DNA of 64,000 nucleotides from Pseudoips prasinana (GCA_951640165.1 OX621246.1:34056501-34120500); one strand, 5' to 3'. Positions 31,562-42,290 are shown, counted from the first letter of the stretch. Made by a program: numbers and translations. Notes: generated by a model from the letters alone, not told the origin.

Positions 31562-32335
31562 TTTATAAAAGAAACATTGGACACTGCCACTACCTGGTTA
31601 GAAGAACACAACCTGGAAATAAACTACAATAAAACGAAAACTATGCAATTCCGATCTTACAAGAAACCACCCCTCAACACAAACATAACCTACCAAAACA
31701 CACCTTTAGAAACCGTTGAAACATTTAACCTACTAGGATTACACATCGACACACATATAAACTGGAAAACACATATAACAGAAATTAAATCCAAAATATC
31801 GAAATTTACTTACGCACTCTTCCAAATTAATGAAAACACTAATACAAACACCGCCCTGTCTGCTTACTATGCTTACGCATATTCCTGGTTAAGGTATGGC
31901 ATTATGCTGTGGGGAAATAGTGTGGAGGCGACTCAGCTGTTTATAATGCAGAAGAAGTGTGTAAGAATTATAAGTCACATAGACAACACCCAAAGCTGTA
32001 AGCCTTACTTCATCAAATACAATATATTGACCCTACCATCAATATACATCCAAGACATATGCCTCTTTGTACGTAAAAACATAGACACATTTACAAAAGT
32101 CGAAGACACGCATACGAGAAACACACGTCACAAAAAAAGACTATATCTTCCACCATCTAGAATAAAAATGCTAAATGAAAGCCCACACTATATGGCGATA
32201 AAAATATTTAATAAATTACCACCTGACATAAAAAATGAAACCCATTGTGTAGCATTCGGTAAAAAATTAAGAACATTCTTATTAAAAAACTGCTTTTACT
32301 CAAACAAAGAATATTTAGAAAAACGACATACCTAA
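31562..32335 (+). pseudogene. C-terminal third of a reverse transcriptase ORF
   Basis: The frame is open from the truncation point (FIKETLDTATTWLEE) to a stop at 32333-32335. Recognisable parts are the RT thumb (W...HNLEINYNKTKTM), the NLLGLHIDTHINWKTHI block, the SWLRYGIMLWGNS block, KKCVRIIS and AIKIFNKLPPDIKN, in the order usual for Jockey/CR1-group LINEs. The catalytic xxDD residues lie upstream of the truncation and are missing. It has no internal stops, so the insertion is fairly young, but it cannot work alone. Confidence 0.88.
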
Positions 32336-32786
32336 TTCCAATATAATTATTTCAATAAAAATGTATGAACCAATTTAAATTTTATATCTACTTCAAAATT
32401 ATCTTGACATTTTACTTGGTGCTATGAGAAAATATAAATTAATGGACATCCTATTTAATTAATTTTAGATTTAGTTTTAGATTTATTTGAATTATGCCCT
32501 AGACGTATATTTAGATTATTTAGACAATTGTTAATTATAGTGATCATCGTTGCATTATATAGAGACATACTTTAAATTACTAATATTTATATCACTAAAA
32601 AAATAGAATTATATAACAAAAACAAATAACGCAATTGAGATAAAGGACATTTATTCCTAATTTTAATAATTAAACTTGCAATGCCTGCAAAAGGCCACTA
32701 AGAGCGAAATTTGTACCTAATATTATTATTAGATAAGGTCTGTACAACACTTAGTCGCAAATAAACTTTTGACTTTTGACTTTGAC
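31562..32786 (+). mobile_element. 5'-truncated Jockey/CR1-type retrotransposon with target duplication
   Basis: It is flanked by TATTTA (31556-31561 and 32787-32792). It starts inside the RT domain, has about 450 bp of 3' UTR and ends in a (ttttgac)n-type tail (aacttttgacttttgactttgac). Confidence 0.85.
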
Positions 32787-33054
32787 TATTTACACACGGC
32801 CATCTGATCCCAAACTAAGCAGAGCTTGTACTATGGAAACTAGATAACTGATATACTACATATACTACTTTTCTTTTGTAAATACATACTTATATAGATA
32901 ATTACACCCAGACTCAGGACAAACAGACATGTTTATGCACACAAATATCTGTCCTGGGTGTGAATCGAACCCACGACCTCCGGCGTGAAAAGCAAGCGTT
33001 TGCCAACCACGACAACAGGCCCGATTGAAAAAGGTATGCTGAGATGATTCGGGA

Positions 33055-33325
33055 ATTTAGAAAGTATGAATGAAAGAAGATTGACAAAAGAAGTATACCT
33101 GGCCTGTGTGAATGGCACAACTGGAAGGGGAAGACGTCATAGAACATTCTCTGACCAAATCGGAGACGCTCTCAAGAAAAGCCAGGTCAGAAGTACCCTA
33201 AACCGGCGAGCATGTATGAAGAATATAATGACAGCAAGGAGGTGTGCATGGTTCGAGTCAAATAGAAATCCGTTGTCTCTGGCTGCCCCTCTGGGAAACA
33301 GGCGTGAGTATATATGTAGTCGATA
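33055..33325 (+). pseudogene. C-terminus of a LINE protein with TATG-tailed end
   Basis: A frame of 86 codons reads GTTGRGRRHRTFSDQIGDALKK and TLNRRACMKNIMTARR..W, then a PLGNRR end. It matches the common insect LINE ending GRGRPR..DQ...RRACM..LM...E......W...VSAYPSGKR. The nucleotide end (ccgttgtctctggctgcccctctggg) equals 7420-7460. The RT domain is absent. Confidence 0.7.
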
Positions 33326-34334
33326 ATTAACACTTAATACATGTTTTTTGTAACAACTTTAAATTTTTACTCTTCTCTAATCTTTTACAAAAAGTTTGGA
33401 GAAAATATACAATGTAATGTTGAGGTGGTTGTTATCAAGTGCCTTCAGATGGCGCGGCTGCCGCAGGTAAATGATCTTGGGATTATAATTCCTGTGGTCG
33501 ATTAAATTTCAATAGTTTGTGGTTCATTTGTCGACCACGTGGCTACTGTATCTATAAGCTTCAATCATCGTCAAGGCAACTTGATTGCGGATCGGTCACC
33601 TTAGTAATAGACAAGGATGGTATGATAAATTAAAGCAAAGTCATGTTAAACGAAAACTATTTTATCTGTATCTTGTATTAATTACCTAGTTCAACTCACA
33701 GAGAACGGAGAAATAGCATAACAATTATATGCAAAAAGTCAGTTTGAAAATAGAATCGAAAAGTTGCTTTTGTCAATTGTTTGTTTTTGTATCGAGAAAA
33801 ATTACTCGAATTCTGTTTAGAACATAGAGATTCTAATTTCTAAACAGAATAGAATGTAAAGAAAAAAAGACACATTTCAATAAAATCTAACTATACAATG
33901 GGATGGTACAATACAGAATTTTGTATAGATACGCTTTTTTTAGTTCCTTGATTTAGTTTCTTTCTATATATGTGGCCTATGCGAATCTAGATAAAAAGTA
34001 TACTATTATCTAGATTAGCACTCCAATTCAGCGTAGAAATGTTGAACGTTTTTTTGTAAGAGAATCGACTCTTAGCCATTCTAATCTCCGGAGGTAGCGC
34101 ATTCCAGAGAAGTTAGACTACACGAATCATGAAGAAAATCAGTGCGATGTGAAGGACATTGTAGAAGACGGTTGTAGGTTGAACGCAGATTTATGCTGTG
34201 ATTAGAGCATACATATTGAAAATGAGGAATAATAATAAATAGTGTAAAGAATATGAGGAATAAAGAATAAGAAATATGAGGAATAATGATAAAAATAAAG
34301 CCGATTAAGGAAAACTTAAAAAAAGTGTCTCGAC
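33326..34334. other. No gene recognised
   Basis: AT-rich. A local inverted phrase, attctgtttagaac..gattctaatttctaaacagaat, is at 33810-33850. Confidence 0.4.
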
Positions 34335-34640
34335 TTTTTTATCTTTTTTTTATATCAGAGGGCGACAAACGAGCTACTCGTAGTAGAACCTGATGGTAAG
34401 TGATCACCGCCGCCCATGGACACTCGCAACACCAGAGGAGTCGCAGGTGCGTTGCCATCCTTTAAGAGTCGGCAAACAAACTGCTGCTGACCCATCCCCC
34501 CCACCCCGATGAGCTCTGGCGACCTTACTCACAGAAACACAGCATTAAAGTTATTAAAATGTTATTATTAAGGAATGTCTTCTGTCAGGTTGAGGTACTT
34601 CCCCAGTCGGGCTGCTCTTTGAGTGAATGATCGCTGTGCC
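34335..34640 (+). repeat. Dispersed repeat family L, copy 1
   Basis: It has the order agagggcgacaaacgag, ctgatggtaagtgatcaccgccgcccatgg, tttaagagtcggcaaacaa, ccccgatgagctctggcgacctta, cttccccagtcgggctgctctttgag. Other copies are at 52318 and 59098, all on plus. Confidence 0.85.
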
Positions 34641-35404
34641 TCTCTTAAAATACTCGAATGTTTAGAAACTATACTAATGACAGCTTTTGAATCGGATTAG
34701 AATGTGCCATAAACTGTGTAATAGCTTGAGTAATCCGTGCGTTACTTCCGATAAGACAAAGGAACTCGACGTACGCAATATAGCACGAACTAATATTGTA
34801 ACAAGTGAATCAACGGGTGAATAACATTTCTCGTTACACGCGAGAATGTTAATCATCGATATAATTTGTTCCGCGGGTGTTGCCAGTATTAATTGGTGCT
34901 TTCCAGTCTAGATAGCGTGGCAGATAACATTCAATACTAATGATCATAATATTAATAAGTTAAGCAAAAACTTTAAACTCCTTTTTCGAAAATTGCGTGG
35001 ACGGTGGAGTTTTAAATTTGGAACAGTTAAAGTTCATATGGAGAAGGAATGCAGAAAGCTAATGTTGATGTGAAACATCTATAGCCGCCCGTAAAACAGA
35101 TTTCTGACGCATGCGCAATCGACTTTTTATTTTATCATTATGACATATTTAGTTCCTATTACAATATGTTCTTTTCTGCATATTACTTTTACAAAATAAT
35201 GTCGATGTTTCACATCTGCCAGGCGTCCCGTGACGGCTCACATTTTTTTTATATAATAAGCAGTAAATTATTTTAATAAAAAAAAAACATTACACACACT
35301 ACCATTCTTATGACATACCGACAAAGTATGAAGAGATGACAAACTGTGTATCAAAACTGAGAACAGATTATTATTATTTGTTTTTAATGTCTATGGTCTT
35401 TGCA
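34641..35404. other. No gene recognised
   Basis: The only long frame (34674-34856, minus) has no motif. AT-rich. Confidence 0.4.
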
Positions 35405-35700
35405 ATAGAACCTTTAGAGGCACTCATAGCTTGATGCTCTTACCGGTCAGTAACTGATCGGCAAGATTAAGCAACGAGGCTCGCGATCAGTTCATAGATG
35501 GGTGACCTCTAAAGTGGTTTTATTTCTGAGCGTGTCCGTGCTTCGGAGGGCTTAAGCTGTCGGTCCCGGTTGTAGTCATTAGACAACAGTCGTTAAGCCA
35601 TGTTAGAGGTCTACTGGGCGACTTGAACAACTCTGACACTAGAGTAACCACTGTCCATACGGTCCCTTGTCTTGTCTTGGTGTACTTGCGTACAGCACTT
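35405..35700 (+). mobile_element. 5S-rRNA-derived SINE, best copy
   Basis: ctgatcggcaagattaagcaacg and ttcatagatgggtgacc match the 5S rRNA internal control region (box A aagttaagcaacg, box C ggatgggtgacc) in correct order and spacing. A non-5S body follows (gtggttttatttctgagcg, gcttcggagggcttaagctgtcggtcccggttgtag). A body joined to a 5S promoter is the SINE3 architecture. It is not a functional 5S gene because the 3' third of 5S is missing. Confidence 0.75.
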
Positions 35701-35802
35701 CGACCCTTCAGGATCTTTTGTACTAACCCCCATTGGTTTTTACTCTATCCCTAAAGCCCTGAATGATTGTATGTTTTTTTTTTAAGATAACGTCCACGTT
35801 AG

Positions 35803-35992
35803 TGAATTTAATCCCTGTGTCGCGGGGTACTTTACAAACATATAATAGACGGACACAAATTACAACCAGACTCAGAACAAATATTTATGGGTCACACAAA
35901 TAGTTGTCCGGCGTGGGACTCGAACCCACGACACGAAGCGGCGAGGCGACTATCTAAGCCGCTGCGCCACACGTGCAGTCACATTATGGATG
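35803..35992 (-). mobile_element. tRNA-derived SINE, family C, copy 2
   Basis: The complement reads gtggcgcagcggcttagatag..gggttcgagtcccacgccgg, then actatttgtgtgacc, ctgagtctggttgtaa and the tail gtaccccgcgacacag. Confidence 0.85.
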
Positions 35993-36128
35993 GGTTGGCT
36001 GTCGCAGTCGAGTCGAGTGTTTGCACATAATTCAGTACGCTTGTTAGGGGTAGATCCTTGTAGTCTCCTGGTTCTGGATAAGCCATACGGTACGTAAGTC
36101 TTCTTCTTCTTAGCGAGTCGATGGCAAT

Positions 36129-36476
36129 CTAAACTGTGTCCGCCCAGAACTTGGCCACGAGAATCGCATTAGATCATTTCTGCATCAGATCTTTAAGCGT
36201 GCAGTTGTAAGGGCACGCGCTACATGATAGTAGATGTCCCATTGTCTGTGGGACTACACCACATTTGCATTGAAGGCGATCATTAATGTAACCCCACCTG
36301 AGCAAGTTGTCCCTGCTGCGACCAACCTGGGTTCGAAGCCTATTTAATGATTTCCAGGCTAGCCAAGGCAGTTTCCATCCAGGGGCGAGACTTTCAGATG
36401 GTGGAACAAATGGTACAGGCAGTTTGGTACACTCTCGCCACAGCTGGCATCTAGCCTGTGAGAGTTCTCTACGATC
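36129..36476 (-). pseudogene. Reverse transcriptase C-terminus with a zinc-knuckle-like end
   Basis: A minus-strand frame of 116 codons with one internal stop (near 36179) reads PGWKLPWLAWKSLNRLRTQVG, then LLRWGY, CKCGVVPQTMGHLLSCSACPYNC and AILVAKFWAD. The W..LNRLRT.VGR...L..WG......C.CG...T..HLL.C pattern is the conserved C-terminal end of many metazoan LINE proteins, with the C-x-C...H-x3-C knuckle intact. An upstream stop shows the frame is broken. No longer frame reveals it, because the stop splits it. Confidence 0.75.
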
Positions 36477-36804
36477 CTTTCACTACGATGGCAATCCCAA
36501 ATTCATGTACGTAAGTAATAGAACCTTAATGGTCGAATTTTGAACAAGTGCGATCTCTAGTACTGTTTATTGTTCGCGAAGATTTACATGTAAGCAAAGA
36601 CTGAATTAGTTAACGTACAATCGGCTATCCATTCGGTTACAGCGATTTCTTAGGGTGGATGAAATCGACAAGAAGATAAGGAGAGTAGGAGTGTAACAAG
36701 TGTAAAAGAGTAGGGTTATTTCAAAAAAAATCTTGGGATGACTAACACCCTGCTATCTGATCCCAAACTACACAGAGGCTCTGTCTACAAACAGACAACT
36801 CATT

Positions 36805-36930
36805 AACTCATTAAGAACAATAAAATTTGCACGCCATAATTATGTGGCAGAATATGTGAATGTATTAAACTATGTAACATCTATTTTGTACCATGTTCTT
36901 GCAAATAAACGATTGATTGATAACATACTT
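36805..36930 (+). mobile_element. 3' UTR tail of a LINE
   Basis: It includes tttgcacgccataattatgtggcagaat, attttgtaccatgttcttgcaaataaacg and a (attg)n end, which matches the usual tail of lepidopteran CR1/Jockey-type LINEs as I remember it. Confidence 0.55.
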
Positions 36931-36939
36931 ATATATTTC

Positions 36940-37065
36940 TAAATAAATTTATCTTACAGATAAATTGATTGACACACAATGATTTGTCCCGAGCGGGGAT
37001 CAAACCCACTACCTCTGGCTTAGCAGTCAGGGTCACTAACCACTAGACCAACAAATAAAAATCTA
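36940..37065 (-). mobile_element. tRNA-derived SINE, family D, copy 3
   Basis: The complement has ttggtctagtggttagtgaccc (A box), ggtagtgggtttgatccccgc (B box) and cgggacaaatca. Confidence 0.8.
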
Positions 37066-37117
37066 GGCGACACCAGTAATCTCCTAAAAAGTTTGCGATC
37101 TCAGTCATCATTACAAT

Positions 37118-37402
37118 TTAAAAATCCGGCCAAGTGCGATTCGGAGTCGCGCACAAAGGGTTCCGCACCATTAGCTATAAAAACGAGCAAAAATTCACGT
37201 TTGTTGTATGGGAGCCCCTTTAAATATTTATTTTTTATGTTATAGCGGAAACAGAAATACATCATCTGTGAAAATTTCAACTGTCTGACTATCATGGTTT
37301 ATGAGATACAGCCTGGTAACAGACGGACGGACGAACAGTCAGACAGACAGCGAAGTCTTAGTAATACGCTCCCGTTTTACCCTTTGGGTACGGAACCTTA
37401 AA
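37118..37402 (+). repeat. Dispersed repeat family G, full-looking copy
   Basis: It starts atccggccaagtgcgattcggagtcgcgcac, then agggttccgcacc, the cagacggacggacgaacagtc block and a tttgggtacggaaccttaaaaa end. Short inverse matches between the two ends (ggttccg / cggaacc) give it hairpin-like termini. Confidence 0.75.
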
Positions 37403-37454
37403 AAGAGAAGTGCGAGATAAAAACGAGTGGAAAGGGTTCCGTACGTCAAGTGCA

Positions 37455-37975
37455 AATGAGGTACACAGAAATATTGAGAAATTTTCTATTTTATTAAATT
37501 TATAGCATTAATCGCAATGCTAAGCGTTAATCTAATATCAAAAATGGGAACTCATAAATGTAATCGTCCGGCACCCTGTACCAATCCGGGGCTGGCGCTC
37601 TGAGTTAAGCTATGTTATACACACATGACACAACATACAGGGGCTCTACCGGCTAAGTCGCCGAACATCGATTTTTGAAATGGATTTCCCATAAATAAAG
37701 GTTAAAATGACTTAATCGATCGTTAAATCGGCTTCAACGTTGACAATCGATTCCGGACCATTAATGACGTCACATGTACTCATGGAAGCCGATTTAACCA
37801 TTTATTAAGTCAATTTTAACCTTTATTTATTTGAACGCCATTTAAGAAATCGATGTTCGGCGACTTAGCCGGTAGAGCCCCAGATCAGATTTAAGATTCC
37901 CTTGCACCGGCGGCACCCTCCGGAGGATGTAGGTGTTTCCAATCTTTATTTTCTAGAACCATAGCCGACTGACTT
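37455..37975 (-). mobile_element. SINE-like family K, split by MITE copy b
   Basis: The left part has ttatagcattaatcgcaatgc and atcgtccggcaccctgtaccaatccgg; the right part resumes with atcagatttaagattcccttgc and ctccggaggatgtaggtg. Compare 31205-31500 (inverse). Confidence 0.7.
37641..37880. mobile_element. CWG-target hairpin MITE, copy b
   Basis: 240 bp, flanked by CAG on both sides (37638-37640, 37881-37883). Ends GGGCTCTACCGGCTAAGTCG and its inverse. The homologous empty site in the family K copies has a single CAG followed by atcaaattta. Confidence 0.92.
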
Positions 37976-38255
37976 TCTATTTTATTTAAATATTTTTTAA
38001 AGATTTTCCTTTTATCGTAGGGCCCAATAGTTACGAAGATAAGGAAAATCGTAAATTTTCCCCTATTTAGTTAAATAAGTTGTTAGCAAGTAATTTATTT
38101 TATATATACAACAAGCCTTTTATTTGATATATCACACATAGCTAACAAATCTTAATTGTAATTTTCAAATTTACCTTCAAAAAGTTGCACCTGTCTTAAA
38201 AAAATCATTTATTTACGTTACTCGATTGTCTTTCGGTCACCGATTCACATACCAG

Positions 38256-38488
38256 GGGCTCTACCGGCTAAGTCGCCGAACATCGATTTCTTAAATAGCA
38301 TTCAAATAAATAATGGTTAAAAATGACTTGATCAATCGTTAAATCGGCTTCAACGTTGACAATCGCTTCCGGAAACTTTATGATCTCACATGGAAGCCGA
38401 TTAAACGATTGATTAAGTAATTTTTAACCTTCATTTATTTGAACGCCCATCACTATCCCGATGTTCAGCGACTTAGTCAGTAACCCCC
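38256..38488. mobile_element. CWG-target hairpin MITE, copy c
   Basis: 233 bp, flanked by CAG (38253-38255, 38489-38491). The right terminus is decayed (ttagtcagtaaccccc). Confidence 0.85.
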
Positions 38489-38491
38489 CAG

Positions 38492-38612
38492 TACGAAATT
38501 TCAACACAATCAGTCTAGTAGTTTTGGAGGAAATTGACTGTCACCAACGGACAGACAGAGATGAGTGATCGTATACGGGTTCCGGTTTTTTTCCTTTTGA
38601 GGTACGCTTAAA
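38492..38612 (+). repeat. Dispersed repeat family G, 3' part
   Basis: aaatttcaacacaatcagtctagtag, caccaacggacagacag, cgggttccggttttttccttttgagg. Confidence 0.7.
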
Positions 38613-38971
38613 AGTAGATGCAGCTCAAGAAGGTCACGTACACACACAAGCACACAAAAATCTTGAAGTTTTGGAACTAAACCCACATGATGAGTCAGCT
38701 GTGTCTGTGAATCATATGATCCTGAATACCTATCTTAGATTGACTCATTTTGGTAGCCGAAGGAAAAAAAAAGAAATCTAGGTATGCAAATGCAAATATG
38801 CAGCTAAATGCAATCATGTTAAGGTGTATCTTTGTTTACTGATCCAGACAAGAATTATATGTAGGTAGATGTACCATGGCCTAATTTTAAATGGGAAGGA
38901 AGGAATACATTTTGTATGCAAAGTGACGCAGTCTTAGCCACTTACACAGTTTTCAACGCAAACGTTAATAT

Positions 38972-39222
38972 TAGACGGTCACCGTAGCCTAGTTGGTAGT
39001 GCTCCTGCCTACGAAGCTGGTGGTCCTGGGTTCGAATCCCGGTAAGTGCAAATATTTGTGTGATGAGCACGAATATTTGTTTCTGAGTCATGGATGTTTT
39101 CTATGTATTTAAGTATTTATCTATCTATATAAGTATGTATATCGTCGTCTGGTACCCATATTACAAGCTTTGCTTAGTTTGGGGCTAGGATAATCTGTGT
39201 GACATAATCTGTGTGACATAGT
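38972..39222 (+). mobile_element. tRNA-derived SINE, family B, copy 2
   Basis: It has intact A box and B box (tgggttcgaatcccggt), and the body differs from the 8160 copy at only a few positions. Confidence 0.88.
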
Positions 39223-39261
39223 AGGTAAGTTCGATTATTTCCTTACTTCTAAATCTAAGTT

Positions 39262-39420
39262 ACCTAAAAGTCCGTCTGGGACATGGCACAAAAGGGGAGC
39301 ACCGGAGCAGCATGCCCGCGTTCCCGGGGCTTCCCCCACCAGGCGCCAGAAGAAGTCCACGGCAGGTTAAGTTTAGTCGGTGCGAGTCCGACATACCCAC
39401 CCGCAGACACTTTTTACGGG
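39262..39420 (-). repeat. Dispersed GC-rich repeat family H, copy 2
   Basis: Inverse orientation: gtctgggacatggcacaaaagg, agcagcatgcccgcgttcccgggg, gtttagtcggtgcgagtccgacatacccacc. Confidence 0.75.
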
Positions 39421-39463
39421 TGGCAAGAATAAGCATTCCTCCTGCCTTATCAAGAAAAAATAA

Positions 39464-39520
39464 AAATAGCATAGAGCAACAACCGAAAGAATATGGCGGT
39501 TGTTGCACTATGCTATTTTA
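39464..39520. repeat. Imperfect hairpin
   Basis: aaaatagcatag.gcaacaacc and its inverse ggttgttgcactatgctatttt surround a short A-rich loop. Confidence 0.7.
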
Positions 39521-40074
39521 ATTTTTTTTTTTTGATGTAGAAAAAACTGTTAAATCTCAATATTGATGTTACCCTTTTACTCGAATGTAGAATAACGTTT
39601 AAAAATCAAAGACAAAACGTCTCTAATCGTATTGTTTTTAAATTTATGGGAGAGATGGGTAAAAGGTAGGTACGTGCATTTTGAACTTACGCAAACTTTG
39701 TTATCCCACTATCTTTAACAAGAATTTAATAAAACATTTGAAATTCCACGACAATATGGAAAAACAAGGAAATCAATAGAATCGAATAATCTAACAAATT
39801 CTTGAGAATATTTACATATTATATTGTGTACCAGTCGTCGGTCGCCCACGATTTTTAGTTACATTACGTCTGATATATTATTTCCGCGAAATAAAAAAAT
39901 ATGTTTGTGAGTTCTGTTCGGGGTAATAATAATGTATTTATCATCACGGTCGTATAATCATATTACAATGTGTAGCATAACTAATATTAAGGTTTTCATT
40001 TAATACATTGTTTCTTTATGCTATGCAATCTTATTCGCCACTATCTCAGCGTGCTCATATTTTCGGTTTTAGCA
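39521..40074. other. No gene seen
   Basis: AT-rich with no element recognised. Confidence 0.5.
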
Positions 40075-40084
40075 CTTCTAGCCC

Positions 40085-40345
40085 CACATCATCAGCCTGA
40101 TATCGTCCACTGCTGGACATAGGCCTCCCCCAAAGATTTCTATGAGGTTGCCATTTGGAGGGGTTTGTCTCCGCGCCTGACATGCGACCTGGCGACTGCA
40201 GATGGGTGGTAGTTAGTACAAAGGAGGACCTGCTGCCCGTCTAGTTGCTATATTCCTTAGTCGCCTTTTTCGATACCCAAGGGATGATATGGGGGGGTTC
40301 TGTTATTCCTTCTAGGCCGGAAATAACACGGCACCTAGTGCCAAC
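40085..40345 (-). mobile_element. LINE-M type 3' end
   Basis: catcatcagcc, gtccactgctggacataggcctcccc (complement of the GEAYVQQW coding end), then ccatttggaggggtttg and the cgatacccaagggatgatat block. It matches 50345-50590 in inverse orientation. Confidence 0.75.
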
Positions 40346-40552
40346 AAGGACAACTAGGGCAACTATTAGTGTGACCCATATATATTTATTCTGGGAATGC
40401 TTTATGTTCGTACGTAAAAGGTTTAAAATTCTTCGTGCCGTTAATTAAAACAGAAAATGAAAACATATGGGTCCTCATTACAGCAACACACATGAACAAC
40501 GAGGCATTATTGGGCAATATATAGATATATATACATTTATCACTTAGGCGCG

Positions 40553-40680
40553 CGGTCAGTGATGGATGGATGATCACCTAATTAGTTAAATTTCTGAACG
40601 ACAGCTTATAAGCTGTCGGTCCCGGTTGTAGCCATGAGACATAAGTGTGTTAAAGGCCTGAGGGTACTAAGGTTTAAGAA
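40553..40680 (+). mobile_element. 5S-rRNA-derived SINE, partial
   Basis: gtcagtgatggatggatgatcacc is a decayed 5S box C region, followed by the shared body ctgaacg..gctgtcggtcccggttgtagcc. Confidence 0.5.
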
Positions 40681-40974
40681 AAAAAGTCATTGGATTGTTG
40701 AGACAGCTGGAAATAACCCACGATACCTATTAAGTTAGTTAAACTCTTTAGATGCAAGAATTAATTATTCACATTCGACTTGATTCGACTAATAATGGGT
40801 ATTATAATAGCTTTTTGTTAGTTCCATCGTAACTCCTAAATAATGAACCGGTGTCAACGCAGTTTATAGACCAGTGAACTAACTTAGCAGTATATAAATC
40901 CGTTTCCACGCGAACGTAACAGCCCTTTTAGTTGTTGGAGTTGTGCATGTTGTACGATTAGGTTAAGTTCATCA
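40681..40974. other. No gene seen
   Basis: AT-rich. Confidence 0.5.
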
Positions 40975-41275
40975 TCATCATATCAGCCGAAAGACGTCCA
41001 CTGCTGGACAAAGGCATCCCGCGAATAACTCCACAAATTCCAGTCTTGCGCTACCCGCATCCAGCGATCCTCACGAGATCAGGTGGTAGAACCCCCTACT
41101 AGATGAACCGATCACCTTGTGAGTGTCACCCACGCTGCATCTTCGGGTTCGTAGTCGCCACTCGAGAACATTTCCGCCCTAACGGCCATCGTTTCTACAA
41201 GAGAAGCGAACCAAAGTTACCGACATAGCCCTAAGAATTGCAAAGCTGAAGTGGCAGTACCACATAGGTTAAGTT
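40975..41275 (-). mobile_element. LINE-M type 3' end with longer body
   Basis: An (atcatc)n tail, gccgaaagacgtccactgctggac, cttgcgctacccgcatccagcg. The complement encodes W...A.. VWRNLG-like ends of LINE proteins but is interrupted. It extends up to the repeat starting at 41280. Confidence 0.65.
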
Positions 41276-41279
41276 ACGT

Positions 41280-41560
41280 TTTTGGAACGAAGTTCCTTAT
41301 CGCGCGTTGTGAAAGGGGGCTAGACGGAAAAAATTCTTACGAAAAGTTGTCACGACACTTTTTGCAGCTGTGCAGCGTGCGCATGTTTCTCTGTCTGTCT
41401 CTCTCTCTCTTATAGAAAGCAAGCCAGATATTTTCATTTCTATTTCGCATTGAACAGTGTGGTGTCGCGACGATTATTTTTGTTGAGTGTATACAGGTTT
41501 TTTGTACACAATAAATAACTTCGTTCCATCCGGGTGTCCCTTGACACCTCTCAAATTTTT
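41280..41560 (+). repeat. Family E repeat, copy without head
   Basis: ttggaacgaagttccttatcgcgcgttg, agacggaaaaaattc, tctctgtctgtctctctctc, gaacagtgtggtgtcgc, then aacttcgttccatccgggtgtcccttgacacctctcaa. A second copy is at 42003. Confidence 0.85.
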
Positions 41561-41939
41561 CGTATAAAGTTTGGTTGTGACAATACCTTTAAATACTTTA
41601 ACTAGCTAATATTTCCGAAGGCATTGTGAAACGAATGACGTAAGGGCAGACGGCTGGGCGCGAACGTTATTGGTAACAAGAGGGGGTATTTTGGGCTTCA
41701 GACAACATGTTTCAATACATCGATACACTTTGGAGGTACCGATTTAGATATCAATGTTTAAAACAGACACGATGAAGAATATGGAACAGCTCTGGTGAAA
41801 GGTTTGTTCTATATTTTACGTTTCTATTTTCGACAGATTAGGTGGAAGTACTACTCTATGGACACGCTGTTCTGTGGCTATGGTAATTTGGGTTTTCATA
41901 TTTTTTGTATACCTATACAAGTAGTAACATCAGTAGTGC
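41561..41939. other. No gene seen between the two family E copies
   Basis: No motif recognised. Confidence 0.45.
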
Positions 41940-42290
41940 TGTGGCGAAGCGGTTAACGCAATAAGTTCGAGTTCGTGGGTTCGATTCCCACCCGAACCTA
42001 ATTTTTGGAACGAAGTTCCTTATCGCGCGTTGCGAAAGGGGGCCAGACGGAAAAAATTAAGACGAAAGTTGTAACGACACTTTTTGCTATAATAAGCTAT
42101 TGTAAGCCGTGCGGCGTGCGCATGTTTCTCTGTCTGTCTCTCTCTTTCCCTCTCTTATAGAAAGCAAGCCAAATATTTTCGTTTCGTCTTTCTATTTACA
42201 TTGAACAGTGTGGTGTCGCAACGATTATTTTGGTTGAGTGTACACAACTTCGTTCCATCCAGGTGTCCCTTGACACCTCTCAAGTATTTT
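41940..42290 (+). mobile_element. tRNA-headed family E element (probable SINE)
   Basis: A tRNA-like head (gctgtggcgaagcggttaacg; B box gtgggttcgattcccac, perfect T-arm) runs directly into the family E body beginning ttttggaacgaag at about 42002. The body matches 41280-41560 closely. The head plus body suggests a tRNA-derived SINE of about 350 bp whose first copy lost its head. Confidence 0.65.

Larger units (their letters stand above)
31536..33030 (-). mobile_element. SINE family F split by a non-LTR retrotransposon
   Basis: The tail ataatatcctgggacatta is left of the insert and the remainder (acacacggccatctgatcccaaac ... gtcctgggtgtgaatcgaaccc) is right of it, ending in a tRNA-like head with an inverse B box. 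The undivided order is seen at 52146-52320. Confidence 0.8.

Noticed and set aside
31536..33030. Two separate SINE F fragments
   Set aside because: The TATTTA duplication and the order seen at 52146-52320 show they are one SINE split by the LINE.
35420..35510. 5S rRNA gene
   Set aside because: Only the internal control region is conserved; the last third of 5S is replaced by the SINE body, and there are three further decayed copies.
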